Below are positions 8,997 through 16,117 of a stretch of DNA of 64,000 nt, piece after piece. The notes below the pieces were generated by a model. It had not been told where the DNA came from and searched no databases. It saw nothing but the letters and a program-made list of their open reading frames with translations. Made by a program: the position numbers and the translations under genes. Origin of the DNA: Amphritea japonica ATCC BAA-1530 (GTDB taxonomy: Bacteria > Pseudomonadota > Gammaproteobacteria > Pseudomonadales > Balneatricaceae); assembly GCF_016592435.1 (NCBI RefSeq), contig NZ_AP014545.1, positions 1,240,001-1,304,000 of the forward strand, written 5' to 3'. Numbering within the stretch: position 1 is the first letter of the stretch; each line of letters opens with the position of its first letter.

Positions 8997-9611
8997 TTAA
9001 CTCCTTATATGTTTGCAGGGCTTATTAGTTGCAGGGTTTAGCGTATTAATTAGTAGCTCCGCAGCCCTGCGAGCAGAGGGACGGTATTGTGCGCTCATAT
9101 TCAGCGGAGCCAGTGAATCAAGGTTGAAATAGATAGACACTAAACCAAAGGCGATTGCATCAAGATGCTCATCTTCGACTGATTGATTGTCGCGTAATAA
9201 AATGGTTTTCATATCATTAGTGAAGCGATGCATCCAGCCCTGCATCTTTATACGCAGTGGTTCGTCCTGACCGGCAGCAAAGATCAGGGATTCAATAACC
9301 AGAATAAACTCTGCATCACTGTTATCTTCAGTAAAAAGGCCATCTAACAAAGCCGTGGTTACATTTTTTTCAGGCAGGTCATTTATAAATTCAGCCCATT
9401 GTTGATCTGATTGAGCGATAACCCGATCGGCCAGTTGTTGTACCAGTTCATTACGATTACCTGCGAAATGCCGTAGCAGGCTTCGCTGCAACCCGGCCTC
9501 TTCGGCGATGCGTTCTAGTGTGCTTCCCTCAAGTCCGTAGCGTGCAACACAACGCTGTAGGGCTTGTAAAATCTGTTCTGTTCTTTCGGCTTTCTTACTT
9601 GGACGACCCAT
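8997..9611 (-). CDS. TetR-family transcriptional regulator
   Basis: The protein is 204 aa from the ATG at 9611 (MGRPSKKAERTEQIL). A GTG start at 9620 is possible but less likely, because a GGGTG box suits the ATG. The N-terminal helix-turn-helix is classic TetR: RYGLEGSTLERIAEEAGLQ, then SLLRHFAGNRNELV. The C-terminal ligand domain is not assigned. It is the first gene of a six-gene operon and faces the ABC-domain gene at 9721. The 100-base gap holds two near-identical palindromes (9642-9659 and 9678-9695), so self-repression and control of the divergent gene are likely. Its ligand could be the lipid handled by the operon (inference). Confidence 0.88.
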   Translation of the reverse strand: MGRPSKKAERTEQILQALQRCVARYGLEGSTLERIAEEAGLQRSLLRHFAGNRNELVQQLADRVIAQSDQQWAEFINDLPEKNVTTALLDGLFTEDNSDAEFILVIESLIFAAGQDEPLRIKMQGWMHRFTNDMKTILLRDNQSVEDEHLDAIAFGLVSIYFNLDSLAPLNMSAQYRPSARRAAELLINTLNPATNKPCKHIRS

Positions 9612-9641
9612 GCATTTCACCCGGTTGATTAATGCTAGTTG

Positions 9642-9659
9642 ATTATCAATGTTGATAAT
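9642..9659. promoter_or_regulatory. Probable TetR operator 1 (perfect palindrome)
   Basis: ATTATCAA-TG-TTGATAAT is a perfect inverted repeat with 8-base arms, centred about 40 bases before the tetR start. A near copy follows at 9678-9695. Assignment to the adjacent regulator is inference from position and symmetry. Confidence 0.7.
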
Positions 9660-9677
9660 TTATAATTACGTTAGTTA

Positions 9678-9695
9678 ATTGTCAAGATTGATAAT
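9678..9695. promoter_or_regulatory. Probable TetR operator 2 (one mismatch)
   Basis: ATTGTCAA-GA-TTGATAAT has the same right half as operator 1 and one changed base in the left arm. Centre-to-centre spacing is 36 bases. It lies 25 bases before the start of the ABC-domain gene, so a bound repressor would cover that gene's promoter region. Confidence 0.65.
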
Positions 9696-9720
9696 AAAAG
9701 TATTTGTTGGAGAAGCGACT

Positions 9721-10575
9721 GTGCTAACTGGAACCCTTAACCTGAAACTACTGTTAACCCAATACTCCCAAGGTGTTGCTGTGACTTGGGGCTTGGTGTT
9801 ATTGGAAAACATAATGCTAGCTCTGATTCCACTCCTGATCGGCTTTTCAATTGATAACCTGTTAGAGGGGGTTGCCGACCAGCTGATATTGCTGGCGATA
9901 ATCATGGTTTTGTTGACAGGGGTAGCAGTGCTGCGGCGGGTTTATGACACGCGAATGTACGGCGCAATGAAAGTAGCACTTGGGCTTGAGCTGGATCAGC
10001 GTAATCTGTACTTGAACGTATCTACCCGTAGCGCTAGGTTAGATATGTCTCGGGAGCTAGTCAGCTTTCTGGAAGATGATGTTCCAGAGCTAATAACGGG
10101 AGTTACCCAGATTATTATCTCACTGGCAATACTGTCTTCTTTCGGTCTTGGACTGGCAATGAACGCTGCCGGTATGACTTTGACAATGCTGTTGCTCTAT
10201 ACTTTTTTTCACCGCTCATTTTTACGACTGAATCAGGCGTTGAATAACCAGACTGAACGTCAGGTGGCTTTGCTTACAAGAGGGTTTCATACAAGTCTGA
10301 ATAGACACCTGAGCCTTTTATTACGCTGGGAAGTTAAGCTATCTGATCGGGAGGCCATACTGTATGGCTTGATTTTTTTATTGGTAACCGGGTTTATTGT
10401 TTCGAATCTATGGTTAGCGACAGCGATACCTGATATTTCCGCAGGCACTATTTTCACTATTATTACCTATTCATGGGAGTTTGTGCAGGCAGCGTTAGTG
10501 CTACCAATGACGCTACAGGGATTAACCCGCTTGCATGAAATTACTGAGCGTATTAATAGTAAAAAGGTGGTCTGA
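9721..10575 (+). CDS. ABC-transporter six-TM domain protein without ATPase
   Basis: The 284-aa protein starts at the GTG at 9721, preceded by GGAG at 9709-9712. A TTG at 9679 would put the start inside the operator. It has about five to six membrane spans arranged like the ABC exporter transmembrane domain, with MYGAMKVALGLELDQRN followed by LVSFLEDDVPELITG resembling the coupling-helix region. It ends before any nucleotide-binding domain: no Walker A, signature or Walker B motif is present, and none is encoded just downstream. A partner ATPase would have to act in trans. It is divergent from tetR across the paired operators, so the same signal probably controls it. The next gene is a HAD remnant on the opposite strand. 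Confidence 0.75.
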   Translation: MLTGTLNLKLLLTQYSQGVAVTWGLVLLENIMLALIPLLIGFSIDNLLEGVADQLILLAIIMVLLTGVAVLRRVYDTRMYGAMKVALGLELDQRNLYLNVSTRSARLDMSRELVSFLEDDVPELITGVTQIIISLAILSSFGLGLAMNAAGMTLTMLLLYTFFHRSFLRLNQALNNQTERQVALLTRGFHTSLNRHLSLLLRWEVKLSDREAILYGLIFLLVTGFIVSNLWLATAIPDISAGTIFTIITYSWEFVQAALVLPMTLQGLTRLHEITERINSKKVV

Positions 10576-10576
10576 A

Positions 10577-10769
10577 TTAGTTGACCACTACAGTCGGCGG
10601 AACCTTTACAGTGTGTCGTCAACCAAAAGCAGTTGTAATTATTCAAGCAAAACTCAAGAAAGTCTTGTGCATTATTCGCCAGAGCTGGTTTACTGAATAA
10701 AGGGTGTTTCCCCAGTAAAACGCCATCAATATCGATAAATAGGTTAATTTTGCCCCTGATGGTATTCAT
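10577..10769 (-). pseudogene. N-terminal remnant of a HAD-family phosphatase
   Basis: The ATG at 10769 opens a frame with a good HAD motif I (NLFIDIDGVLLG) and continues LEFCLNNYNCFWLTTHCKG, the conserved start of a small HAD family. After that the sequence turns into non-homologous residues and runs antisense into the 3' end of the ABC-domain gene. Motifs II-IV are missing. It is best read as a fragment left by a deletion that joined it to its neighbour. The open frame continues to 10467 but is not meaningful there. Confidence 0.65.
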
Positions 10770-10881
10770 TGAGTCTGATTTCGAACTGTTGTAGTGGTTT
10801 GAGTGGCTGCTTAATTTGATTGGAAGAAGTCGGTATACAGGCGCTTACCTGTGCGTGTTATAGATTTTGAGGTGATAACTA

Positions 10882-11895
10882 ATGAAAATCAGAGTGAGTG
10901 CTTTCTTGCTTATCTTTGTTGTATTCAGTTTTGCTGGCTGCAGCCAATCTGTTGATAACGCAAAGCCAAAATCAACACTGCGGATAGCGAATCTCAGTGA
11001 TCAGATAAAACCGAAAAGCGAAACTCAGTGTAATGATCAATCGGCCGTGCAGTACGCCGAGACATTCTATCGCGAACATTACTATTTCTTCGATAGTCCT
11101 GAGCCCCAAATGATTGATCAGCTTTATACTGCTGACTTTAAACAGGCAATAATGAATCATGCAGAATGTTTGGGCGATCAGGGAATCTGTAATTTACATT
11201 TTGATCCTTGGTTAGATGCTCAGGATGGTTATGCGGATGGGGAGATAGAGTATTCTGTCCGGAAAATTAGCCCGGATTCTATATCGGTTGATCTGAATTA
11301 TCAGTTTCGTGTTCATCCTACACTACCAGCAAAGCCGCAGAGGGTTTCACTATTACTGAACAGAGCAGATACCGCTTTATGCTGGAAGGTGGATGATATG
11401 CTGCTGCCTGATAAGAGATCGATGAAGGCAATGATGGTGAATGATTACCAGCATTTTTATTATTATAAAAAAACCAAATTGAGCTGGAGTCTGCTGTCTT
11501 CAGATATAGATTCTAGCAAAATAGCAGTCTCTCGGGATAACAGGGTGATTGCCGAATATGATCTTAACTGTGATGTAGGTGAGGCGCTGAATCAAAATTC
11601 GGAGCAATTGGATGGGGAGATGAACAAGGTAGGCTTGGTGGTGACGTACTCTAAACCGCAGGGCTTTGTTATTACATCTTGCCGATTCGGGGCTCACTCC
11701 AAGCGTTTAACTGTGTACGATCTGGAAATTAAAAGTTCAACGCCTGTTTGGGAAAGAACGGGCAGTTATTTTGGTGAATGGAGCATCAATCAAAACTATG
11801 ACTTAGTACTGTCCTACGATGAACCCTGTAATAACCTAGATTGTCCTGCTCCTTTTGTTCAAAAAGATGTTATCTGGAGCAATGAAGTTAATTGA
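10882..11895 (+). CDS. Lipoprotein of unknown function
   Basis: The 337-aa protein begins with a short charged N-terminus, a hydrophobic segment and the lipobox FAGC (Cys20), so it should be a lipid-anchored periplasmic or outer-membrane protein. Residues about 50-175 hold an alpha/beta region (QYAETFYREHYYFF, then IMNHAECLGDQGICNLHFDPWLDAQDG) that resembles DUF3828-type domains, by pattern only. A second region of about 150 residues has six or so Cys that may form disulfides. A GAGGTGATAACTA sequence precedes the ATG. The gene stands alone, and I cannot assign a role. Confidence 0.65.
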   Translation: MKIRVSAFLLIFVVFSFAGCSQSVDNAKPKSTLRIANLSDQIKPKSETQCNDQSAVQYAETFYREHYYFFDSPEPQMIDQLYTADFKQAIMNHAECLGDQGICNLHFDPWLDAQDGYADGEIEYSVRKISPDSISVDLNYQFRVHPTLPAKPQRVSLLLNRADTALCWKVDDMLLPDKRSMKAMMVNDYQHFYYYKKTKLSWSLLSSDIDSSKIAVSRDNRVIAEYDLNCDVGEALNQNSEQLDGEMNKVGLVVTYSKPQGFVITSCRFGAHSKRLTVYDLEIKSSTPVWERTGSYFGEWSINQNYDLVLSYDEPCNNLDCPAPFVQKDVIWSNEVN

Positions 11896-12199
11896 TATCA
11901 GTACAGATTATCCGCTGAGGTCAGGTTAGAGGTGAATATTGCTTTAGGGAAAAGATAACTGCGGATGCAGTCCCTCGCTCATCTGAGACTAACCTTCCTG
12001 ATGAAAATGGTCGGCGGTGCATTTATAGAAAGCCTTTAAGTTCATCTGATAAACCTTGTTCGCCAAAAAATCAAAAATGTAAGTGTGCAGGGTTGTTACA
12101 GTATTCATACATAGCTTCCAGCAGTGTGACTATTTTCCCATGATGAGCTGAATTCAGGTTTGTAGTGGCATAACTAAATTGGATGCTTGATTAGATTTT
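11896..12199. other. 304-base convergent intergenic stretch
   Basis: It lies between the lipoprotein gene (plus) and the protease gene (minus). No gene, RNA gene or strong intrinsic terminator was found. Confidence 0.4.
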
Positions 12200-13118
12200 T
12201 TAGTGATTAGCTAAGATTTTATCTAGAGTCAGGGTATAGAAAGTAGTTTCGGTAAAAACAGTTCGTGCATAGTTATCAGTTGTTCTTCTCCCTTTGATTG
12301 ATCCAACAAAGAGGTGCTGAGTACCATATAAGTCATAACCTTCAGCGAACTCTCCTAGGTCGACAGTTACAACGACTGGTCCACCTGAAGCTCCTTCATA
12401 TGAAGTGCAATAGCTCAGCTTGCTTCCACTTTGACCGCCGGTAAGAATGCATTTTTCATGGTAGGTAAGTATCTGTCCTTTCCCCCCAATTCCTTTATCA
12501 GCCGAGTGACCCGCAATAGTAGCGAAGGGCTTGAACTTTTTCCCAAAAAAAATCTGAATCAAGAGCATCAGAATAATCAATTGGAGAGTTAATAAGTGGT
12601 TTAATTACTTCTCTAGAAATAGCTTCGTTTAACTTAACAATTGCATAGTCCCCAGGGTTCATTTGGGCCGTAATAACTTTAGCGATTGTCCTTTTAATGC
12701 TATTACCTGAGTTAGTTGTAAAAATGGCTTCGTTATAACCAACTTTGAAGCCATTTGAGCCTTCGCTTGAGGCCCAATGGGCAATACAGTGGCCAGCGGT
12801 GATGGCGATAATGCCATCTTTTTTTGGTGAATCAACGACGATGCTCAGTGTATATTGCTCTGTATTTCCATTTCTTAAAGTAGAAGTTAAGCTTCCCACA
12901 GCCTCAAGCCATGAGGGAGAAGTTATGGATCTGATCTTTCTTGGGTCGTTGGCCATTGTTTCAGGGTAAGCTTCGCCTGAATGGTGAGTGATTTTAGAAG
13001 GGTTTTGAAAAGAAGGCTGATGAAAATTTGTAGTGAAAGATTGTTCACAAGCCTTGTTGCAGGCCGTACCAGCGAAAACTTGAGTTGTAATAAGCGCAAA
13101 TAGAAGTAGGGTCTTCAC
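12200..13118 (-). pseudogene. Secreted trypsin-like serine protease, frameshifted in a T8 run
   Basis: Two overlapping frames together encode one chymotrypsin-fold protease. The first (13118 to 12498) has a signal peptide (MKTLLLFALITTQVFA), the catalytic His in ITAGHC and the Asp in NPGDYAIVKL. The second (ending at 12200) has the catalytic Ser in YEGASGGPVV. They meet at a run of eight T on the coding strand (12545-12552). With seven T the frame reads DSDFFGKKFKPFATIAG without a break, giving about 305 residues. The triad is complete, so a sequencing error, phase variation by slippage or a recent mutation are all more likely than an old pseudogene. If the run is correct, translation ends early and the Ser is lost. 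Confidence 0.75.
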
Positions 13119-13235
13119 TACAGGCTTTGTCCAGGAGTTTGTTTGTCAGAGAGGTTAGTATGAGAGCAGGGTTTAGCCGAGTGCTGATATTTAAAAGGTG
13201 TTGTTCGGAGTGTTTTTTTGAATCAGAGAATAAAA

Positions 13236-13380
13236 GATCCGGGGTAGCTGTATACAGGTTAAAACAGTAAAAGGTGTATACCCCGGTGAATAACGAAATT
13301 ACTTCGTTAAGGATCAGCGAAGGGGAAGGTGCTGAAAAACAGGTATGGTCAACGCGATGAATCGGCAGACAAAATAGGGT
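13236..13380. repeat. Diverged intergenic repeat, copy B
   Basis: This copy aligns with 2849-2995 and shows clearer secondary structure. The arms CCGGGGTA and TACCCCGG (13239-13246 and 13278-13285) pair perfectly. TAACGAA and TTCGTTA (13291-13297 and 13303-13309) form a second perfect hairpin with a 5-base loop. The conserved TCAGC...GCTGA stem follows. It lies between the protease gene and the last tRNA-Pro gene. No protein frame is shared with the other copy. Confidence 0.65.
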
Positions 13381-13392
13381 GGATCAGAAAAG

Positions 13393-13469
13393 TGGTCGGG
13401 GCAGCAGGATTCGAACCTACGACCCTCTGCTCCCAAAGCAGATGCGCTACCAGGCTGCGCTATGCCCCG
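13393..13469 (-). tRNA. tRNA-Pro (TGG), copy 3 of 3
   Basis: This is a 77-base cloverleaf including encoded CCA. The acceptor CGGGGCA pairs with TGCCCCG, the anticodon loop is TTTGGGA with anticodon UGG, and the T-arm contains GGTTCGAATCC. The tRNA sequence is identical to the two upstream copies. It is the last gene of the minus-strand Asn-Asn-Pro-Pro-Pro array. Confidence 0.97.
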
Positions 13470-13516
13470 ACTAGGGTGAACATTGATTAGACACTGTGTT
13501 CTGAAGTGTTGAAAGA

Positions 13517-13593
13517 TGGTCGGGGCAGCAGGATTCGAACCTACGACCCTCTGCTCCCAAAGCAGATGCGCTACCAGGCTGCGCTATGCCCCG
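13517..13593 (-). tRNA. tRNA-Pro (TGG), copy 2 of 3
   Basis: It is identical in sequence to the neighbouring tRNA-Pro genes: anticodon UGG in loop TTTGGGA, encoded CCA end. Spacers on either side are 47 and 70 bases and not similar to each other, so only the tRNA units are repeated. Confidence 0.97.
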
Positions 13594-13663
13594 ACGAAGA
13601 ACATTATTTATACACGTAAAGTTCCAGTGTGTCTCAGAATTTACCAGTTCTATTACTAGAAGA

Positions 13664-13740
13664 TGGTCGGGGCAGCAGGATTCGAACCTACGACCCTCTG
13701 CTCCCAAAGCAGATGCGCTACCAGGCTGCGCTATGCCCCG
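13664..13740 (-). tRNA. tRNA-Pro (TGG), copy 1 of 3
   Basis: It is identical in sequence to the two following tRNA-Pro genes: anticodon UGG, CCA encoded. It lies 11 bases after tRNA-Asn in transcription order, consistent with one multi-tRNA precursor. Confidence 0.97.
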
Positions 13741-13751
13741 ATCTGAGTGAA

Positions 13752-13827
13752 TGGCTCCTCGAGCTGGACTCGAACCAGCGACCAATAGATTAACAGTCTA
13801 CTGCTCTACCAACTGAGCTATCGAGGA
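13752..13827 (-). tRNA. tRNA-Asn (GTT), copy 2 of 2
   Basis: This is a 76-base cloverleaf. The acceptor TCCTCGA pairs with TCGAGGA, the anticodon loop is CTGTTAA (GUU), the T-arm contains GGTTCGAGTCC and CCA is encoded. It is identical to the copy at 13851-13926, 23 bases upstream. Confidence 0.97.
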
Positions 13828-13850
13828 AAATCATTCATTACGGTTTCAGT

Positions 13851-13926
13851 TGGCTCCTCGAGCTGGACTCGAACCAGCGACCAATAGATTAACAGTCTAC
13901 TGCTCTACCAACTGAGCTATCGAGGA
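13851..13926 (-). tRNA. tRNA-Asn (GTT), copy 1 of 2
   Basis: It is the first gene of the array and identical to the next tRNA-Asn. Its 5' end lies 21 bases after the -10 box of the array promoter. Confidence 0.97.
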
Positions 13927-13947
13927 ACACCTCAACCGTGGCGGCGT

Positions 13948-13976
13948 ATATTAATGATGAGCAGAGGTAGCGTCAA
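13948..13976 (-). promoter_or_regulatory. Sigma70 promoter of the tRNA array
   Basis: Read on the minus strand, TTGACG (13976-13971) and TAATAT (13953-13948) are separated by exactly 17 bases. A GC-rich discriminator (ACGCCGCC) follows the -10 box, the usual sign of stringent (ppGpp) control of stable RNA promoters. Confidence 0.85.
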
Positions 13977-14215
13977 GCAAAAAATCTACTGTTTTTTTAA
14001 GTGGTTAAATAACAATCGAAAAGTATCTGTGAAGGTCATTTATGGCGCTCAGATTGAATTAGTGCAAGGTAGCGTTTCGTTCACTAGATGTTTTCTGTAT
14101 AACAGGCGTATATACGTTGGCGTTTACGCTTTCCATAGAGTGATCAGGGTTAGGCATTGCAGGCTTTTTCACAGACCTTGCTATTAAAAAATATAGGCAC
14201 TAAGGATATTCATAT

Positions 14216-15946
14216 ATGACTATGATTACCGGTAAAGATGCGCCACTGGAAGATTCTATTGCCAGAATGAGTGCGCACCTTCAGAGGCTTGGCTTTGAGA
14301 TAGAAGAAGTGCAGTGGCTTAATCCGGTCCCTAATGTGTGGTCTGTCTATATTCAGGACCGTAATTGTCCTATGTTGTTTGCCAATGGTAAGGGGGCGTC
14401 ACGTGATGCGGCACTTGCCAGTGCTCTGGGAGAGTATTTTGAGCGTTTGAGCTGTAACTATTTCTTTGCTGACTACTATCTTGGTCAGCCGGTTGCTGAG
14501 GGGGAGTTCGTTCATTATCCGAACGAGCGATGGTTTTCTGTGCATGATACCGAGCTGCCTGAAGGGTTGCTCGACGGACCGACCCGGAAACACTATAACC
14601 TGAGTGGTGAATTAAAAGCCTCTATGCTGATTGATACCAACTCAGGTAATCGTCAGCGGGGTATCTGTGCTATTCCGTTTGAGCGCCAACGTAATGCTGA
14701 AAAGGTATGGGTGCCGGTCAATATTGTCGGCAATCTTTATGTGAATAATGGTATGGCTGCAGGTAACACCATAAACGAAGCACGGGTGCAGGCTCTGTCT
14801 GAGATTTTTGAGCGGCATATAAAAAATACGATTATTTCTTCTGGAATTAGTCTTCCAAATATTCCCCAGCATGTGTTGGACCGTTATCCCAGCGTGGTTG
14901 AATCAATCGCTTCGCTACGTGAGCATGGGTTTGTTGTGGTGGTTAAGGATGCATCGCTAGGCGGGAAGTTCCCGTTGGTTAATGTCACACTGATCAACCC
15001 TGCAGACGGGGGGTGTTATGCTTCATTCGGTGCGCATCCTAAGTTTGAAGTGGCATTAGTACGCGCGGTGACTGAGTTGTTGCAGGGGCGGGCACTGGAT
15101 AGCCTGGAGGCGTTACCACTTCCAGACTTTGATATCGCCAGAGTGGCAGATCAGCAGAACCTGGAGGCGCATTTCAACGATTCTAGCGGCTCAGTCGCCT
15201 GGGATCTGTTTTCAACGGAAACGGATTATGAGTTTGCTGAGTGGAATATAGAGGGGGGGACGCAGGCTGAATTTGAACAGCTGTGCCATCTGATCCACAA
15301 AGTCGATATGGATATCTATATTGCTGATTATGAACACTTGGGGATGTATAGCTGTCGAATTATAGTGCCGGGTATGTCCGAGATCTATCTGGTTGATGAA
15401 CTGGTCTGGAACAATAACAATGCCGGTATTGATCTGCGTGAACCCTTGTTGCGTTTGTCTGAATTGAATGAAGAAGAAGCGGAAGCGTTGCTGGTCAATA
15501 TTGAGGAAAGTGGTTTTGATGATCTGCAGCGGGTTGCCGACATAATCGGTGTTTTGACTGACGCTGCAACTGCCTGGAACACATTGCGGGTAGGTGAGTT
15601 AAAATGCTTATTAAACTTACAGCTCGGTGAACTGGAAGACGCGTTGTACTGGAGTGACTGGATCCAGCAGTTTGGTCATCTGGATAAAGACAGAGCGGTA
15701 TTGTTCCGTTGCTTGCATCAGTGTCTGATGTTCCGCTTAGATCAAGAACGGCCCCTGGATGAGTATAGGGGGCTGTTGGATCAAATATACGGTACTCAAC
15801 GGGTCGCAGCTGTATTAGATATGATTGATGGGAACGCGGTATATAGCGGTCTGGTTAGTTCTTCGCTGGCATTAGAGGCTTTCAATGAGCATCAGAATCT
15901 ATTAGCGACTTATGCTCGACTGCAAAGGGTTAAAAAAAGTAACTGA
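14216..15946 (+). CDS. ycaO: YcaO, accessory factor linked to ribosomal protein S12 beta-methylthiolation
   Basis: The 576-aa protein matches Escherichia coli YcaO (about 586 aa) along its length. Its N-terminus includes GKDAPLEDSIARM, then EVQWLNPVPNVWSVYI and ALASALGEYFERLS, close to the E. coli sequence as I recall it. The YcaO ATP-binding fold runs to about residue 400, and the C-terminal part is a tetratricopeptide-like helical region typical of the E. coli type. YcaO enzymes use ATP to activate amide backbones; this subtype assists RimO in methylthiolation of ribosomal protein S12. No peptide precursor or dehydrogenase gene is near, so a RiPP role is unlikely. A terminator follows at 16013. 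Confidence 0.92.
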   Translation: MTMITGKDAPLEDSIARMSAHLQRLGFEIEEVQWLNPVPNVWSVYIQDRNCPMLFANGKGASRDAALASALGEYFERLSCNYFFADYYLGQPVAEGEFVHYPNERWFSVHDTELPEGLLDGPTRKHYNLSGELKASMLIDTNSGNRQRGICAIPFERQRNAEKVWVPVNIVGNLYVNNGMAAGNTINEARVQALSEIFERHIKNTIISSGISLPNIPQHVLDRYPSVVESIASLREHGFVVVVKDASLGGKFPLVNVTLINPADGGCYASFGAHPKFEVALVRAVTELLQGRALDSLEALPLPDFDIARVADQQNLEAHFNDSSGSVAWDLFSTETDYEFAEWNIEGGTQAEFEQLCHLIHKVDMDIYIADYEHLGMYSCRIIVPGMSEIYLVDELVWNNNNAGIDLREPLLRLSELNEEEAEALLVNIEESGFDDLQRVADIIGVLTDAATAWNTLRVGELKCLLNLQLGELEDALYWSDWIQQFGHLDKDRAVLFRCLHQCLMFRLDQERPLDEYRGLLDQIYGTQRVAAVLDMIDGNAVYSGLVSSSLALEAFNEHQNLLATYARLQRVKKSN

Positions 15947-16012
15947 ACAAACATTGGTCATGTTTTTAACTGATTGATTTATGGGTGTTTTTAAAATATA
16001 AAAAATTGAATG

Positions 16013-16040
16013 GGCTATCCTGTAGGGGGTAGCCTTTTTT
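16013..16040 (+). terminator. Rho-independent terminator between ycaO and the SMC operon
   Basis: GGCTATCC / GGGTAGCC forms an 8-bp stem with a 6-base loop, followed by TTTTTT. It rules out a JetA start upstream of about 16040. Confidence 0.85.
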
Positions 16041-16117
16041 GCCTCTTGGTCAGTGTGGTTATTTCCGCTATCATCGGTGGCTTCACCTTGTTCGCGTGTC
16101 CGGAGATTTTTACTGAG

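Noticed and set aside
13471-13785. 104-codon frame on the minus strand with repeated [20 protein letters not shown]
   Set aside because: It is translation through the tandem tRNA-Pro genes and is not a protein gene.
16010-16117. Longer N-terminus for the JetA-like protein
   Set aside because: It would be translated from the ycaO terminator hairpin; the family start is at 16118.
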